Positions 1 through 7,882 are shown, numbered from the stretch's first letter. The stretch: DNA of 35,520 bases from Prevotella sp. (GCA_016291595.1 JAEEXN010000022.1:1-35520); one strand, 5' to 3'. Numbers and translations: made by a program. Notes: generated by a model not told the origin, from the letters alone.

Positions 1-2615
1 ACGAATGGGAACGAACGACTGGCGCGGAGATTACACTCATTGACTTTCACCTCGCGGTTCTTGGCCAGGAACTGAATGTTGAACGGACCGCTGATGTTGA
101 GTTCTTTGGCTATTTTACGCGATATTTTCTTAATCTGGCGGATGGTAGAGAAGTAAATATGCTGAGCAGGGAACACCATCGTAGCATCACCAGAGTGTAC
201 TCCAGCATATTCGATGTGCTCAGAAATTGCGTATTCCACTACTTCTCCCTTGTCGGCAACAGCGTCGAACTCAATCTCTTTTGTGTCTTGCATGAACTGA
301 GAAACCACCACGGGAAACTCTTTCGAAACTTCAGTAGCCATATTCAGGAAACGATGTAACTCCTCATCGTCGTAGCATACGTTCATGGCTGCACCCGAAA
401 GCACATAGGAAGGACGTACCAAAACGGGATACCCCACTTCGCTAACGAACTCCTTAATGTCTTCGAATGAAGTCAGTGCACGCCATGCGGGCTGGTCAAT
501 ACCCAGCTTGTCAAGCATGGCAGAGAACTTGTCGCGGTTTTCTGCACGGTCGATGTCAACGGGTGACGTACCTAAGACGGGTACTCCCTGACGATACAAT
601 TTCATGGCCAGGTTGTTGGGTATCTGTCCGCCCACACTGACAATAACGCCACGTGGCTGTTCCAAATCAATGACATCAAGAACTCGCTCTAACGAAAGCT
701 CATCAAAATATAGACGGTCGCACATGTCGTAGTCGGTAGAGACGGTCTCTGGGTTATAGTTGATCATGATGGACTTATATCCCAACTTACGCGCAGTATT
801 GATGGCATTTACAGAACACCAGTCGAACTCTACGCTTGAACCAATGCGGTAAGCGCCAGACCCCAATACTATCACTGATTTCTCATTCTTGTAGTAATCA
901 ATATCGTGCTTGGGACGATAAGCTGGACTTGGCTGATCTGTCTGGAGAGTGAAATTGTCCTGGAAGGCAGGTGTGTGGGTATATGTGAAGTAAAGATAGT
1001 TGGTCAGCTCTGGATGTTCGCTGGCAACCGTATTGATGCGTTTTACTGAAGGAACAATACCTCTTTCCTTGCGATAACGGCGAACCTCAAGGTTTTCTTT
1101 CTCCATATTCACATTACCGGGTTTCAGCACGAAACGGGCAATCTGGAAGTCAGAAAAGCCTGCGGCTTTCACCTCGCATAAGAACTCGTCGGGCAACTCC
1201 TCCATCTTGTTATACGACATCAGCTGATGCTTGAGGTCAACGATTCTCTTCAATCGCTTGATGAACCAGATGTCTATCTTGGTTAGTTCCTCGATACGCT
1301 CGATAGTATATCCTTCCTCCAAAGCCTGAGCAATGGCGAAAATACGCAAATCGGTAGGATTCTGCAATGCATCTTCCAAATCGTCGAATTTGGTGTGGTC
1401 GTTTCCGACAAATCCGTGCATACCTTGTCCGATCATGCGCAGTCCTTTCTGAATCATCTCCTCGAAAGAGCGACCGATAGACATGATTTCGCCCACCGAT
1501 TTCATGCTCGAACCAATCTGACGGCTTACGCCTGCAAACTTGGTGAGGTCCCAACGAGGAATCTTGCAGATCATATAGTCGAGTTGAGGAGCCACATAAG
1601 CCGAGTTGGGTGTTCCCATCTCGCCAATTTGGTCAAGTGTGTATCCCAATGCAATCTTAGCTGCTACAAAAGCAAGTGGATATCCTGTTGCCTTAGAAGC
1701 AAGAGCAGACGAGCGGCTCAGACGTGCGTTGATCTCAATGATACGGTAGTCATTGGTCTGTGCGTTGAAGGCAAATTGTATATTACACTCACCAACAATG
1801 TTCAGGTGACGTACGCAACGGATGGTAATCTCTTGCAGCATCTTCACCTGCTCCTCAGTAAGTGAGCAAGTTGGAGCAACAACGATACTCTCGCCCGTGT
1901 GAATACCCAGCGGGTCGAAGTTCTCCATGGATGCTACGGTAAAGCAATGGTCATTTGCATCGCGGATGCACTCAAACTCAATCTCCTTCCAACCTTTCAG
2001 GCTCTCTTCGACAAGAATCTGTGGAGCGAACGTAAAAGCACTTTCTGCTAGTTCAATGAATGCCTTTTCGTCAGGACAAATACCACTTCCGAGACCCCCA
2101 AGAGCATATGCCGAACGGATCATGATGGGGAAACCAATTCCGCGGGCAGCCATCAGTGCATCGTCCATGTTCTCAACAGCATGGCTGATAGGAGTCTTCA
2201 GATCTATCTCATCAAGCTTCTTAACAAACAGGTCGCGATCCTCAGTGTTCATAATGGCCTCAACGCTGGTGCCGAGCACTTCTACACCGTATTGTTTTAA
2301 TGTACCGTTCTGATAAAGCTCTGTACCGCAGTTCAAAGCTGTCTGTCCGCCAAAGGCAAGAAGTATGCCGTCTGGGCGTTCCTTTTTGATGATTTCTGTA
2401 ACGAAATGCGTTGTTACAGGCTGGAAATACACTTTGTCCGCTATGCCTTCAGAGGTCTGAATGGTGGCAATGTTCGGGTTGACAAGTACACTTGAGATAC
2501 CTTCCTCACGCAGGGCTTTTAATGCCTGCGAACCAGAGTAGTCGAATTCTCCTGCTTGTCCGATTTTCAATGCGCCCGAACCCAATACGAGCACTTTGTT
2601 GAGTTTTCTCTTCAT
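1..2615 (-). CDS. carB: Carbamoyl-phosphate synthase large subunit, cut at the window edge
   Basis: Makes carbamoyl phosphate from bicarbonate, ammonia (passed from the CarA glutaminase) and two ATP, for pyrimidine and arginine synthesis in the cytoplasm. My translation starts MKRKLNKVLVLGSG from the ATG at 2615 and stays open to base 1, giving about 871 of the usual roughly 1,070 residues. The N-terminal carboxyphosphate half, the oligomerisation region and nearly all of the carbamoyl-phosphate half are visible; the C-terminal allosteric domain lies outside. The first half has GQAGEFDYSGSQ and the second half has YRIGSSVEFDWC, which resemble eukaryotic CPSase (CAD/CPS1) more than the E. coli form with RIGQGIEFDYC. 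The start is 24 bases after the preceding gene and has no TAnnTTTG box of its own, so it is probably cotranscribed with the two envelope genes upstream. carA is not on that side. Confidence 0.96.
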   Translation of the reverse strand, partial: MKRKLNKVLVLGSGALKIGQAGEFDYSGSQALKALREEGISSVLVNPNIATIQTSEGIADKVYFQPVTTHFVTEIIKKERPDGILLAFGGQTALNCGTELYQNGTLKQYGVEVLGTSVEAIMNTEDRDLFVKKLDEIDLKTPISHAVENMDDALMAARGIGFPIMIRSAYALGGLGSGICPDEKAFIELAESAFTFAPQILVEESLKGWKEIEFECIRDANDHCFTVASMENFDPLGIHTGESIVVAPTCSLTEEQVKMLQEITIRCVRHLNIVGECNIQFAFNAQTNDYRIIEINARLSRSSALASKATGYPLAFVAAKIALGYTLDQIGEMGTPNSAYVAPQLDYMICKIPRWDLTKFAGVSRQIGSSMKSVGEIMSIGRSFEEMIQKGLRMIGQGMHGFVGNDHTKFDDLEDALQNPTDLRIFAIAQALEEGYTIERIEELTKIDIWFIKRLKRIVDLKHQLMSYNKMEELPDEFLCEVKAAGFSDFQIARFVLKPGNVNMEKENLEVRRYRKERGIVPSVKRINTVASEHPELTNYLYFTYTHTPAFQDNFTLQTDQPSPAYRPKHDIDYYKNEKSVIVLGSGAYRIGSSVEFDWCSVNAINTARKLGYKSIMINYNPETVSTDYDMCDRLYFDELSLERVLDVIDLEQPRGVIVSVGGQIPNNLAMKLYRQGVPVLGTSPVDIDRAENRDKFSAMLDKLGIDQPAWRALTSFEDIKEFVSEVGYPVLVRPSYVLSGAAMNVCYDDEELHRFLNMATEVSKEFPVVVSQFMQDTKEIEFDAVADKGEVVEYAISEHIEYAGVHSGDATMVFPAQHIYFSTIRQIKKISRKIAKELNISGPFNIQFLAKNREVKVNECNLRASRSFPF

Positions 2616-2639
2616 GATTTCTGGGTATGTTTGTTTTCT

Positions 2640-3290
2640 TTATTGGTTCTCTTCTAATTCTTCCAGTGTTTTTTTCTGGTTTTTATAATCATCTGGATTA
2701 ATTTCCATAATCAACGGGTAGTCTCCGTCCTCCGATGTGTCATGACGAGTTGTTGCACTCGACTGGAAATAATTCCGCTTGTATTTGTTGTCAACGACCA
2801 AAACCAAAATGGGCTGCATCATGCTAGTCATCTTACGGCCTTTCATAATAGTGTATTTGAAGTCCATACGCTGGTTGTCGACGGTCAGTTTATTTGGCTC
2901 TATCTTTGTGTCGATGTCTGTAGGAGGTAGTACGATGGCAATCACAAACTGATTGTCGAAGTCAATCTCTGTAGGCTTCCCATTCTCTCCCATCGTTCTG
3001 GCCATGCCAAATAGGCTGTTAAAGGTTTTTGCGTCAGAGATAATTGGACCAGAAGGAATCTTTGCGTCATTGCGGAAAAAATAGTTGTGAGCCTCTATGT
3101 AAGGAACTTTGGCCAAATTGTAGTTCATCTGTATCATCGTACGTTCAGCCGCTTGTTCTTTTGTCAAGTAAATGGTGTCGGTTTTGGTGATGTATACCGT
3201 GTCAACACGGGTAATAAAAATGGTATCTTTCTGAGCGAAAGTACTCAGAGAAGATACCATCATGATTATTGTCAGAATGAACTTCCTCAT
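2640..3290 (-). CDS. Secreted protein of unknown function with DT-repeat N-terminus
   Basis: A 216-residue protein I do not recognise. Residues 1-19 form a clear signal peptide ending in STFAQ, with no lipobox cysteine. Just after it come three near-copies of an 8-residue unit of the form DT(I/V)(F/Y)(I/L)T, an alternating polar/beta-branched pattern seen at the N-termini of various Bacteroidota envelope proteins. The rest is soluble, with no further membrane segment, and ends in an acidic tail (LEELEENQ). It lies 3 bases after the outer-membrane barrel gene and 24 bases before carB, so all three look like one transcript. Export to the periplasm or outer membrane is inferred from the signal peptide; function is unknown. 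Confidence 0.85.
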   Translation of the reverse strand: MRKFILTIIMMVSSLSTFAQKDTIFITRVDTVYITKTDTIYLTKEQAAERTMIQMNYNLAKVPYIEAHNYFFRNDAKIPSGPIISDAKTFNSLFGMARTMGENGKPTEIDFDNQFVIAIVLPPTDIDTKIEPNKLTVDNQRMDFKYTIMKGRKMTSMMQPILVLVVDNKYKRNYFQSSATTRHDTSEDGDYPLIMEINPDDYKNQKKTLEELEENQ

Positions 3291-3293
3291 CGC

Positions 3294-3899
3294 TTAGAAA
3301 TTGACTCCGAAGTTAGCGAAGAATGCGTTACTGTGAATGCCGTCAAGCTCATCGGCCTTTGAGACGTTGTTGACACCAAACTGGTAGCCTAATTCCAGAT
3401 AAAGCTTGTTGTATTCAGCGCCGCAACCAATTTTGAATCCCATGTTGAACCGGTTCAGTCCCATCCATTTTTTCTCATCGAATGTGCCGACCTTCACCCC
3501 ATCAATCTTTGTCTTTCCACTGATAGCTTGAGCGAAGTAGGGCCCGATGAACGGCAGCACAGCAATTTGGTCACTGGCTTTGAAGCCGTATTTAATAAGG
3601 AGGGGAATCTCAAGGTTGTTGTAACCCACATTCTTGGCACCGCGCTCGGTGTAGTACAGACCACTCTCAAGGAATAATGGGGTGCTCTGAGAAACACGCA
3701 AACCGAGGATACCTGCCAGGGTCATGCCCACTTTCGAGTCGGAATCAAGACCGTCGCCGCTCAGCGAGGCCGATGTCATACCAATGCGAACACCATAGTA
3801 TAGGTTTTCTTTACTCAAATCAAAACCACCGCTGCTGAACTGTGCGAACGATGGAGCAGCCAAAAGGGCTGTCAGAATAGCTAAGAAAAATCTTTTCAT
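3294..3899 (-). CDS. Outer-membrane beta-barrel (porin-family) protein
   Basis: A 201-residue protein of the small PorT/OmpW-like outer-membrane barrel type. The chosen ATG at 3899 gives a standard signal peptide, MKRFFLAILTALLAAPSFAQ. An in-frame extension upstream would run through the promoter and is rejected. After the signal come glycine- and aromatic-rich amphipathic strands (for example YYGVRIGMT, LGLRVSQSTPLFLESGLYYTERG, FKIGCGAEYNKLYLELGYQFGV), and it ends NAFFANFGVNF, a C-terminal aromatic typical of barrel insertion signals. It has its own strong promoter and heads a likely transcript with the next secreted protein and carB. Substrate or role is unknown; many members have no assigned function. 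Confidence 0.88.
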   Translation of the reverse strand: MKRFFLAILTALLAAPSFAQFSSGGFDLSKENLYYGVRIGMTSASLSGDGLDSDSKVGMTLAGILGLRVSQSTPLFLESGLYYTERGAKNVGYNNLEIPLLIKYGFKASDQIAVLPFIGPYFAQAISGKTKIDGVKVGTFDEKKWMGLNRFNMGFKIGCGAEYNKLYLELGYQFGVNNVSKADELDGIHSNAFFANFGVNF

Positions 3900-3937
3900 A
3901 ATCGTTCTTTTTGTTGATGTTTCTTTTAATTCGAGTG

Positions 3938-3968
3938 CAAAGTAACTAATTTTTTTGCTATTGACAAA
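3938..3968 (-). promoter_or_regulatory. Promoter of the barrel gene
   Basis: On the minus strand, TTTG (3965-3968) is followed after 19 bases by TTACTTTG (3938-3945), a near match to TAnnTTTG. The leader to the ATG at 3899 would be about 30-35 bases. It is the only good promoter seen upstream of the barrel / secreted protein / carB group. Confidence 0.65.
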
Positions 3969-4031
3969 GTGTTTTGCCAAAATATTGATAAATTTTACAA
4001 CCGTTTACATAAATATACAGGATTCATGTCG

Positions 4032-6167
4032 TTAAAAGAGACTTCCCTCTGAAGGTTGAGGAGCGGTACTGCCGAACTGGCTGATAAACTCATCTTCCGA
4101 GATGATACCAATGCCCAGTTCCTTCGCTTTTTTATTCTTGCCGGAGGTTGAGTTTACATCATTGTTTATTAAGTAGCTGGTCGAACCACTCACACTGCCA
4201 GCCACACGTCCGCCTTGTGATTCGATATAGCTTTTCAGCTCATTACGGTTCTTGAAATGATGCACGTCACCTGTGATGACGAATGTCAGTCCCTCGCATC
4301 TCGCTCCGGACTTCTGAGGCGGAGTCTGGCTCACGCGTACCTCTTTTAATAGTCTCTCTACAATGCCTTTGTTATCATCATCGCTGAACCATCCTACAAA
4401 CGATGCAGATTTCTCAGGGCCAATGCCGGGTATCAATTCGAGTTGGGAACTGAGCTTTGAAAGTTGAGTGTTTTGATTACCATCGGATTCTAGTGTGGCA
4501 CGTTGGGCATCATCACTCTGTACTTGTTGCTCTGAACTTGTGACAAGTCCTATCAGTTCCTCAAGCGGATAGGCTGACAGCAAACGCTTACACACGTCAA
4601 TGCCGCACATTGGAATAGTCAACGCATATAATAAGCGCTGAGCCTCAACGTCGCGCGATTTCTCAATCGACCGTATCATGTTCGAGGCAGATTTCTCTCC
4701 AAAACCCTCCAGCGATGAAATTTCGTGAATATGGTTACGAAGCTTGTAAATATCGGCATATTCACTAATCCATCCCGTATTGATAAATCTCGCAAGCGTC
4801 TGTTCAGAGATGCCGTCGATATTCATGCCTTCTTTCGATACAAAACGGGTGAATTTCTTCAGTTGCTTGGCAGGACAGGAAGCATTGGTACAATGCAAAG
4901 TGCGCGTCGCACTGTTTTCACTAACCTTAATCTCTGTTGGTGAACCACATACTGGACAAATCTCGGGAATTTCCAGTATGCCTTCCTTGTGCAGAACCTT
5001 AACTACCTTTGGAATAATCTTGTTGGCCTTGATGACTGAGATAGCTGTTCCAGTACCACCAATGCCCAGCCGCTCACATTCGCTGATGTTACAAAGTGAG
5101 GCGCGCTTTACTGTAGTTCCCTCCAGTTCAACGGGTCGGAATACCGCAACTGGAGAGATGGTAGAGGCCGCACAAGACCATTCAATATGCTCAAGTTCAG
5201 TGTCGGCGGTCTCATCCTGCCACTTGAAGGCTAGACCGGCGCGGGTGGCATGATGACCTGTCACACTGCCTGTTGCCGCAAATTCGGTGTCATCGTAGGT
5301 AATAACAAGTCCGTCAACGGGAAAGGGATTCTTCTTGAGTTGAGATTTGAGTGCTGAGAGTTCTGGGTTCTGACCTAGCGAAGTCTGTCCCGTCACCCGC
5401 AACGTGAACCTTTCAATAGACGCTTCTACAGCCTCAATAGTGGGGTGTTCGATAAACTCTCGCTCCACTGTGTTGAACCCCATTGAGGAAAGCCACTCCA
5501 TACGGTCGCCCCACGAAGGAATATTCTCATCGGAATGAACAAGCGTAAACGGTATCCACTGAAGATGTCTCTGTCGGACCTCGTTCACATCTTTCAGCGT
5601 CAGCGAGCCAGAGGCAAGATTTCGTGGGTTGGCATAGTCTTCGTCGGTCTCCATCAGAAAACGCTCAAAGTCATCATACGAAATAACGGCTTCGCCTCGA
5701 ATGACCACATGTCCTTCCGTCTTGATTCTCTGCGGAATACCGTTGATAGCAGTTGCCAAATGCGTAATGTTGGTGCCGATATGTCCATTGCCGCGTGTTA
5801 CTACTTTTGTAAGCCGTCCATTGTCGTAAGTCACCACCAGCGTCAATCCGTCCAGTTTCCAGGAAATCCATATCGGCTTGCCCTCTGCCCACTTTACCAA
5901 GTCGGCAGCCTGTTTGGTCTTTGCCAATGAGAGAGCCGCATACTCATGTTCCTCTTTTTGCCCAGTGATGGCACCGTCGCTTACGTTTTGTGTCGGGCTG
6001 TCAGGTAATGTTACACCTGTCTCCGACTCCAGCTGCTTCAGTTTGTCGAACAAGGCATCCCACTCGAAGTCGGTCATGATTTCGCCCTTACCACTATAAT
6101 ATGCCTCCGAAGCCAGGTTCAGCTGTTCCACCAGCTGTTCCATCTGTAGTTTTTGTTCGTCTGTCAT
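4032..6167 (-). CDS. Divergent NAD-dependent DNA ligase (LigA family)
   Basis: Seals nicks in duplex DNA by NAD+-dependent adenylation. The ATG at 6167 gives 711 residues; an upstream TTG at 6188 overlaps the promoter box and is rejected. Order seen: Ia-like N-terminus; nucleotidyltransferase domain with catalytic lysine K104 in WKLDG, VIRGEAVIS and YANPRN; OB-fold; four-cysteine zinc site (C404, C407, C426, C431); HhH region with ELIPGIGPEKS; C-terminal BRCT. Several positions depart from ordinary LigA: EWDAL where EYD is usual, RGNG for RGDG, AFKW for AYKF, SLCN for TLHN, and KANKIIPKV for RAGDVIPKV. The HhH region carries a Ser/Gln-rich insert. From memory, similar divergent ligases occur as second LigA copies in some gut anaerobes, so it may not be the replicative ligase. 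Active ligase is likely, since the core motifs remain. Confidence 0.9.
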   Translation of the reverse strand: MTDEQKLQMEQLVEQLNLASEAYYSGKGEIMTDFEWDALFDKLKQLESETGVTLPDSPTQNVSDGAITGQKEEHEYAALSLAKTKQAADLVKWAEGKPIWISWKLDGLTLVVTYDNGRLTKVVTRGNGHIGTNITHLATAINGIPQRIKTEGHVVIRGEAVISYDDFERFLMETDEDYANPRNLASGSLTLKDVNEVRQRHLQWIPFTLVHSDENIPSWGDRMEWLSSMGFNTVEREFIEHPTIEAVEASIERFTLRVTGQTSLGQNPELSALKSQLKKNPFPVDGLVITYDDTEFAATGSVTGHHATRAGLAFKWQDETADTELEHIEWSCAASTISPVAVFRPVELEGTTVKRASLCNISECERLGIGGTGTAISVIKANKIIPKVVKVLHKEGILEIPEICPVCGSPTEIKVSENSATRTLHCTNASCPAKQLKKFTRFVSKEGMNIDGISEQTLARFINTGWISEYADIYKLRNHIHEISSLEGFGEKSASNMIRSIEKSRDVEAQRLLYALTIPMCGIDVCKRLLSAYPLEELIGLVTSSEQQVQSDDAQRATLESDGNQNTQLSKLSSQLELIPGIGPEKSASFVGWFSDDDNKGIVERLLKEVRVSQTPPQKSGARCEGLTFVITGDVHHFKNRNELKSYIESQGGRVAGSVSGSTSYLINNDVNSTSGKNKKAKELGIGIISEDEFISQFGSTAPQPSEGSLF

Positions 6168-6185
6168 GGTTTTGTTTCTTTCATG

Positions 6186-6193
6186 CAAAGATA
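6186..6193 (-). promoter_or_regulatory. -7 box of the ligase gene
   Basis: The minus strand has a perfect TATCTTTG here; no clear TTTG is seen at the -33 position. The message would begin near 6180, only about 13 bases before the ATG at 6167. This excludes the upstream TTG as start codon. Confidence 0.6.
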
Positions 6194-6244
6194 GTTTATT
6201 TTTTCGAGAATCATTCCGGCAGGTTGTTTTTTTTCAGAAAACCA

Positions 6245-6274
6245 TTGTTTTTCCACAGAAAAAATGTATCTTTG
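6245..6274 (+). promoter_or_regulatory. Promoter firing into the palindromic array
   Basis: TTG (6245-6247) and TATCTTTG (6267-6274) are 19 bases apart on the plus strand. No convincing reading frame follows. The transcript would cross the 22-bp array from 6350 and could reach the B3/B4 gene at 6715, though that gene has its own promoter. It may drive a non-coding RNA. Confidence 0.55.
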
Positions 6275-6349
6275 CAAATGGGAATAACGTCATTGTATTT
6301 ATTAGTTCAAAGGTATTTCCAACCGTTGATTAACATTCTTTGAACTCTC

Positions 6350-6437
6350 TCACTCCAGTGAAAGCATCCTTTCACTACAGTGATAGCTTCCTCTCACTCC
6401 AGTGAAAGCATCCTCTCACTCCAGTGATAGTTTCCAA
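6350..6437 (+). repeat. Array 1: four palindromes on a 22-bp period
   Basis: Four copies of a 12-bp palindrome begin at 6350, 6372, 6394 and 6416, exactly 22 bp apart. Three are TCACTCCAGTGA; the second is TCACTACAGTGA. The 10-base spacers are related and alternate: AAGCATCCTT, TAGCTTCCTC, AAGCATCCTC, TAGTTTCCAA. A reverse-complement relative is at 35433. The unit is too short for CRISPR and no cas genes are near. The period is close to two helical turns, so all palindromes would face the same side of the DNA. Function unknown. Confidence 0.92.
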
Positions 6438-6677
6438 TTTGTGTCTGTTTGTACCTTCATTAATGACAGATGGTACCTCTTGCAGGCATTGCTTAGACCC
6501 TCAGAAATGCCCGAATAATGTAAACGATTCAGTTTAGGGAAGTATGATAGAGCATCTATCAATTCTCTAAAGTTCTTGTTGAAGAATTTTTAGTTTATAA
6601 AAACAAGATTCCAAATTCCTGGAAAGAGTGTAAAACACATTGAAATAGACTATCCTTCAGAAAAACTACGGTTGCAG
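6438..6677. other. Gene-less stretch with a possible gene remnant
   Basis: No complete gene is seen. On the minus strand one frame is open for 57 codons from 6589 to a TGA at 6416-6418, inside the array. Its sequence looks protein-like (LIDALSYFPKLNRLHYSG, then KRYHLSLMKV) but it lacks a start codon near its beginning and has a stop just upstream. It may be a decayed gene fragment or chance; I do not recognise it. Confidence 0.3.
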
Positions 6678-6709
6678 TTTGGCATTGTCTAACGTTTTCA
6701 TTACCTTTG
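6678..6709 (+). promoter_or_regulatory. Promoter of the B3/B4-domain gene
   Basis: TTTG (6678-6681) and TACCTTTG (6702-6709) are 20 bases apart, a near-perfect Bacteroidota promoter. The ATG at 6715 begins only 6 bases after the -7 box, so the message should be leaderless or almost so. Confidence 0.8.
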
Positions 6710-6714
6710 CAGCT

Positions 6715-7386
6715 ATGATTCAAATTATTGTGTCGAAAGAGATAGAGCAAGTCTGCCCGCGGTTTGTGGGTGCTGCTGTTGAGGCAAAGGTTGTCAACTC
6801 ACCGTTTTGTGCGCCGTTGTGGGAAGAGATTCATGCGCTAGGTGAGCAGTATCGGATGGAACTAGACACCACTCTGATTAAAGAGCGTATTCCTGGAATA
6901 GCCGCTACGCGTAGTGTCTATAAGGCTTGCGGTAAGGATCCCTCGCGTTACCGTCCTGCTGCCGAAGCGCTGATACGACGTATGTTACAGGGGAAAGAGT
7001 TGTATCAGATAGACACATTGGTCGATCTTATTAATCTGGCTAGTATCAAGTACGGTTACAGTATTGGCGGTTTTGACGCGGATAAGTTTGTCGGAGATAC
7101 ACTGACTCTGGGTGTCGGTCGCGCTGGTGAACCCTATGAGGGCATCGGTCGAGGAATGATCAACATCGAAGGCCTGCCTGTCTATCGTGATAAAGATGGC
7201 GGGGTAGGGACTCCCACCAGCGATAATGAGCGTACGAAGATAGAAATAGGAACCACTCATCTTCTGACACTTATCAACGGGTATGATGGTAACGAGCAAC
7301 AGGTGCTGGCCAATGCGGAATTTATTCAGCAGTTGTTACGAAAATACTGTCAGAGCGATGGAGGAACGTGTACGCTTTATCGGTAA
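6715..7386 (+). CDS. B3/B4 tRNA-binding domain protein
   Basis: A 223-residue protein matching the stand-alone B3/B4 domain found in the beta subunit of phenylalanyl-tRNA synthetase, where it forms the editing site that removes wrongly charged Tyr. Typical features are RIPGIAATRSVYKACGKDPS in the N-terminal part, a following AEALIRRML helix, LVDLINLASIKYGYSIGGFD, and GEPYEGIGRGMINIEGLPVY near the middle. The start at 6715 is used because the promoter box ends at 6709; a longer frame back to 6679 would include the promoter. Its role is probably hydrolysis of mischarged tRNA or amino-acid/tRNA binding, by family inference only. Its last 10 bases overlap the convergent Nudix gene. Confidence 0.85.
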   Translation: MIQIIVSKEIEQVCPRFVGAAVEAKVVNSPFCAPLWEEIHALGEQYRMELDTTLIKERIPGIAATRSVYKACGKDPSRYRPAAEALIRRMLQGKELYQIDTLVDLINLASIKYGYSIGGFDADKFVGDTLTLGVGRAGEPYEGIGRGMINIEGLPVYRDKDGGVGTPTSDNERTKIEIGTTHLLTLINGYDGNEQQVLANAEFIQQLLRKYCQSDGGTCTLYR

Positions 7387-7805
7387 CTGATGTTATCGTG
7401 GCGCTCGCGTCCAGCAGCGACAGAAAGTATTAGTTCCTTGTCGGCTTCTGTCCAGTTGAGCGACAAAAGATCCTTACGCTCCATCCATTGATAGTCGAGA
7501 TGTTCCAGCAGTTTGAAATTCTCATCGCGGGCCATGCACTCATAAGCTGTAAGCGTGATACTGAAATCGGGATACTCATAGTCTATGGTGCCTAATCTTT
7601 GGCCGACGTAAATATCCCAATCCATTTCTTCTTTAATCTCGCGGATGAGAGTCTCATGGTGACTCTCGCCTTCTTCTACCTGACCGCCAGGGAACTCCCA
7701 GTGCTCGGAAATATAGGAATGATGCGAGCGGCATCGCTGCATACAAAGGATTTTGTCGTCTTTTCTGATGACGGCAGCTACAACATTAAAGTGTTTCTTA
7801 TCCAT
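7377..7805 (-). CDS. Nudix hydrolase, MutT-like
   Basis: A 142-residue Nudix protein that probably hydrolyses a nucleoside triphosphate such as 8-oxo-dGTP to the monophosphate, guarding against mutagenic nucleotides. The Nudix box is visible from the GG of FPGGQVEEGE through REIKEEMDW; the usual Gly near the box end is Asp. The N-terminus (FNVVAAVIRKDDKILCMQR) and the length fit MutT/NudG-type (deoxy)CTP or oxidised-nucleotide hydrolases. The ATG at 7805 is chosen because a perfect promoter lies at 7827-7858 and the longer frame would run through it. It is convergent with the B3/B4 gene and overlaps it by 10 bases, so the two messages are antisense at their 3' ends. Confidence 0.92.
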   Translation of the reverse strand: MDKKHFNVVAAVIRKDDKILCMQRCRSHHSYISEHWEFPGGQVEEGESHHETLIREIKEEMDWDIYVGQRLGTIDYEYPDFSITLTAYECMARDENFKLLEHLDYQWMERKDLLSLNWTEADKELILSVAAGRERHDNISYR

Positions 7806-7826
7806 AGTAATGTTTTTGGTTGGCGG

Positions 7827-7858
7827 CAAAGGTAGTAAAAAAGAATGACACAAACAAA
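7827..7858 (-). promoter_or_regulatory. Promoter of the Nudix gene
   Basis: Minus-strand TTTG (7855-7858) and TACCTTTG (7827-7834) are separated by 20 bases. The leader to the ATG at 7805 would be about 15-18 bases. Confidence 0.75.
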
Positions 7859-7882
7859 CGTTTTCATGGATTATTTTGAAAA

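Noticed and set aside
1237..2313. Long open frames opposite or out of frame with carB
   Set aside because: They are shadows of the carB codons; the carB translation matches the family without a break.
4032..6188. TTG start for the ligase at 6188
   Set aside because: It overlaps the TATCTTTG box at 6186-6193, so the message would begin downstream of it.
6350..6437. Array 1 (and array 2) as CRISPR
   Set aside because: Repeats of 12 bp and spacers of 10 bp are far too short, the spacers are related to each other, and no cas genes are in the window.
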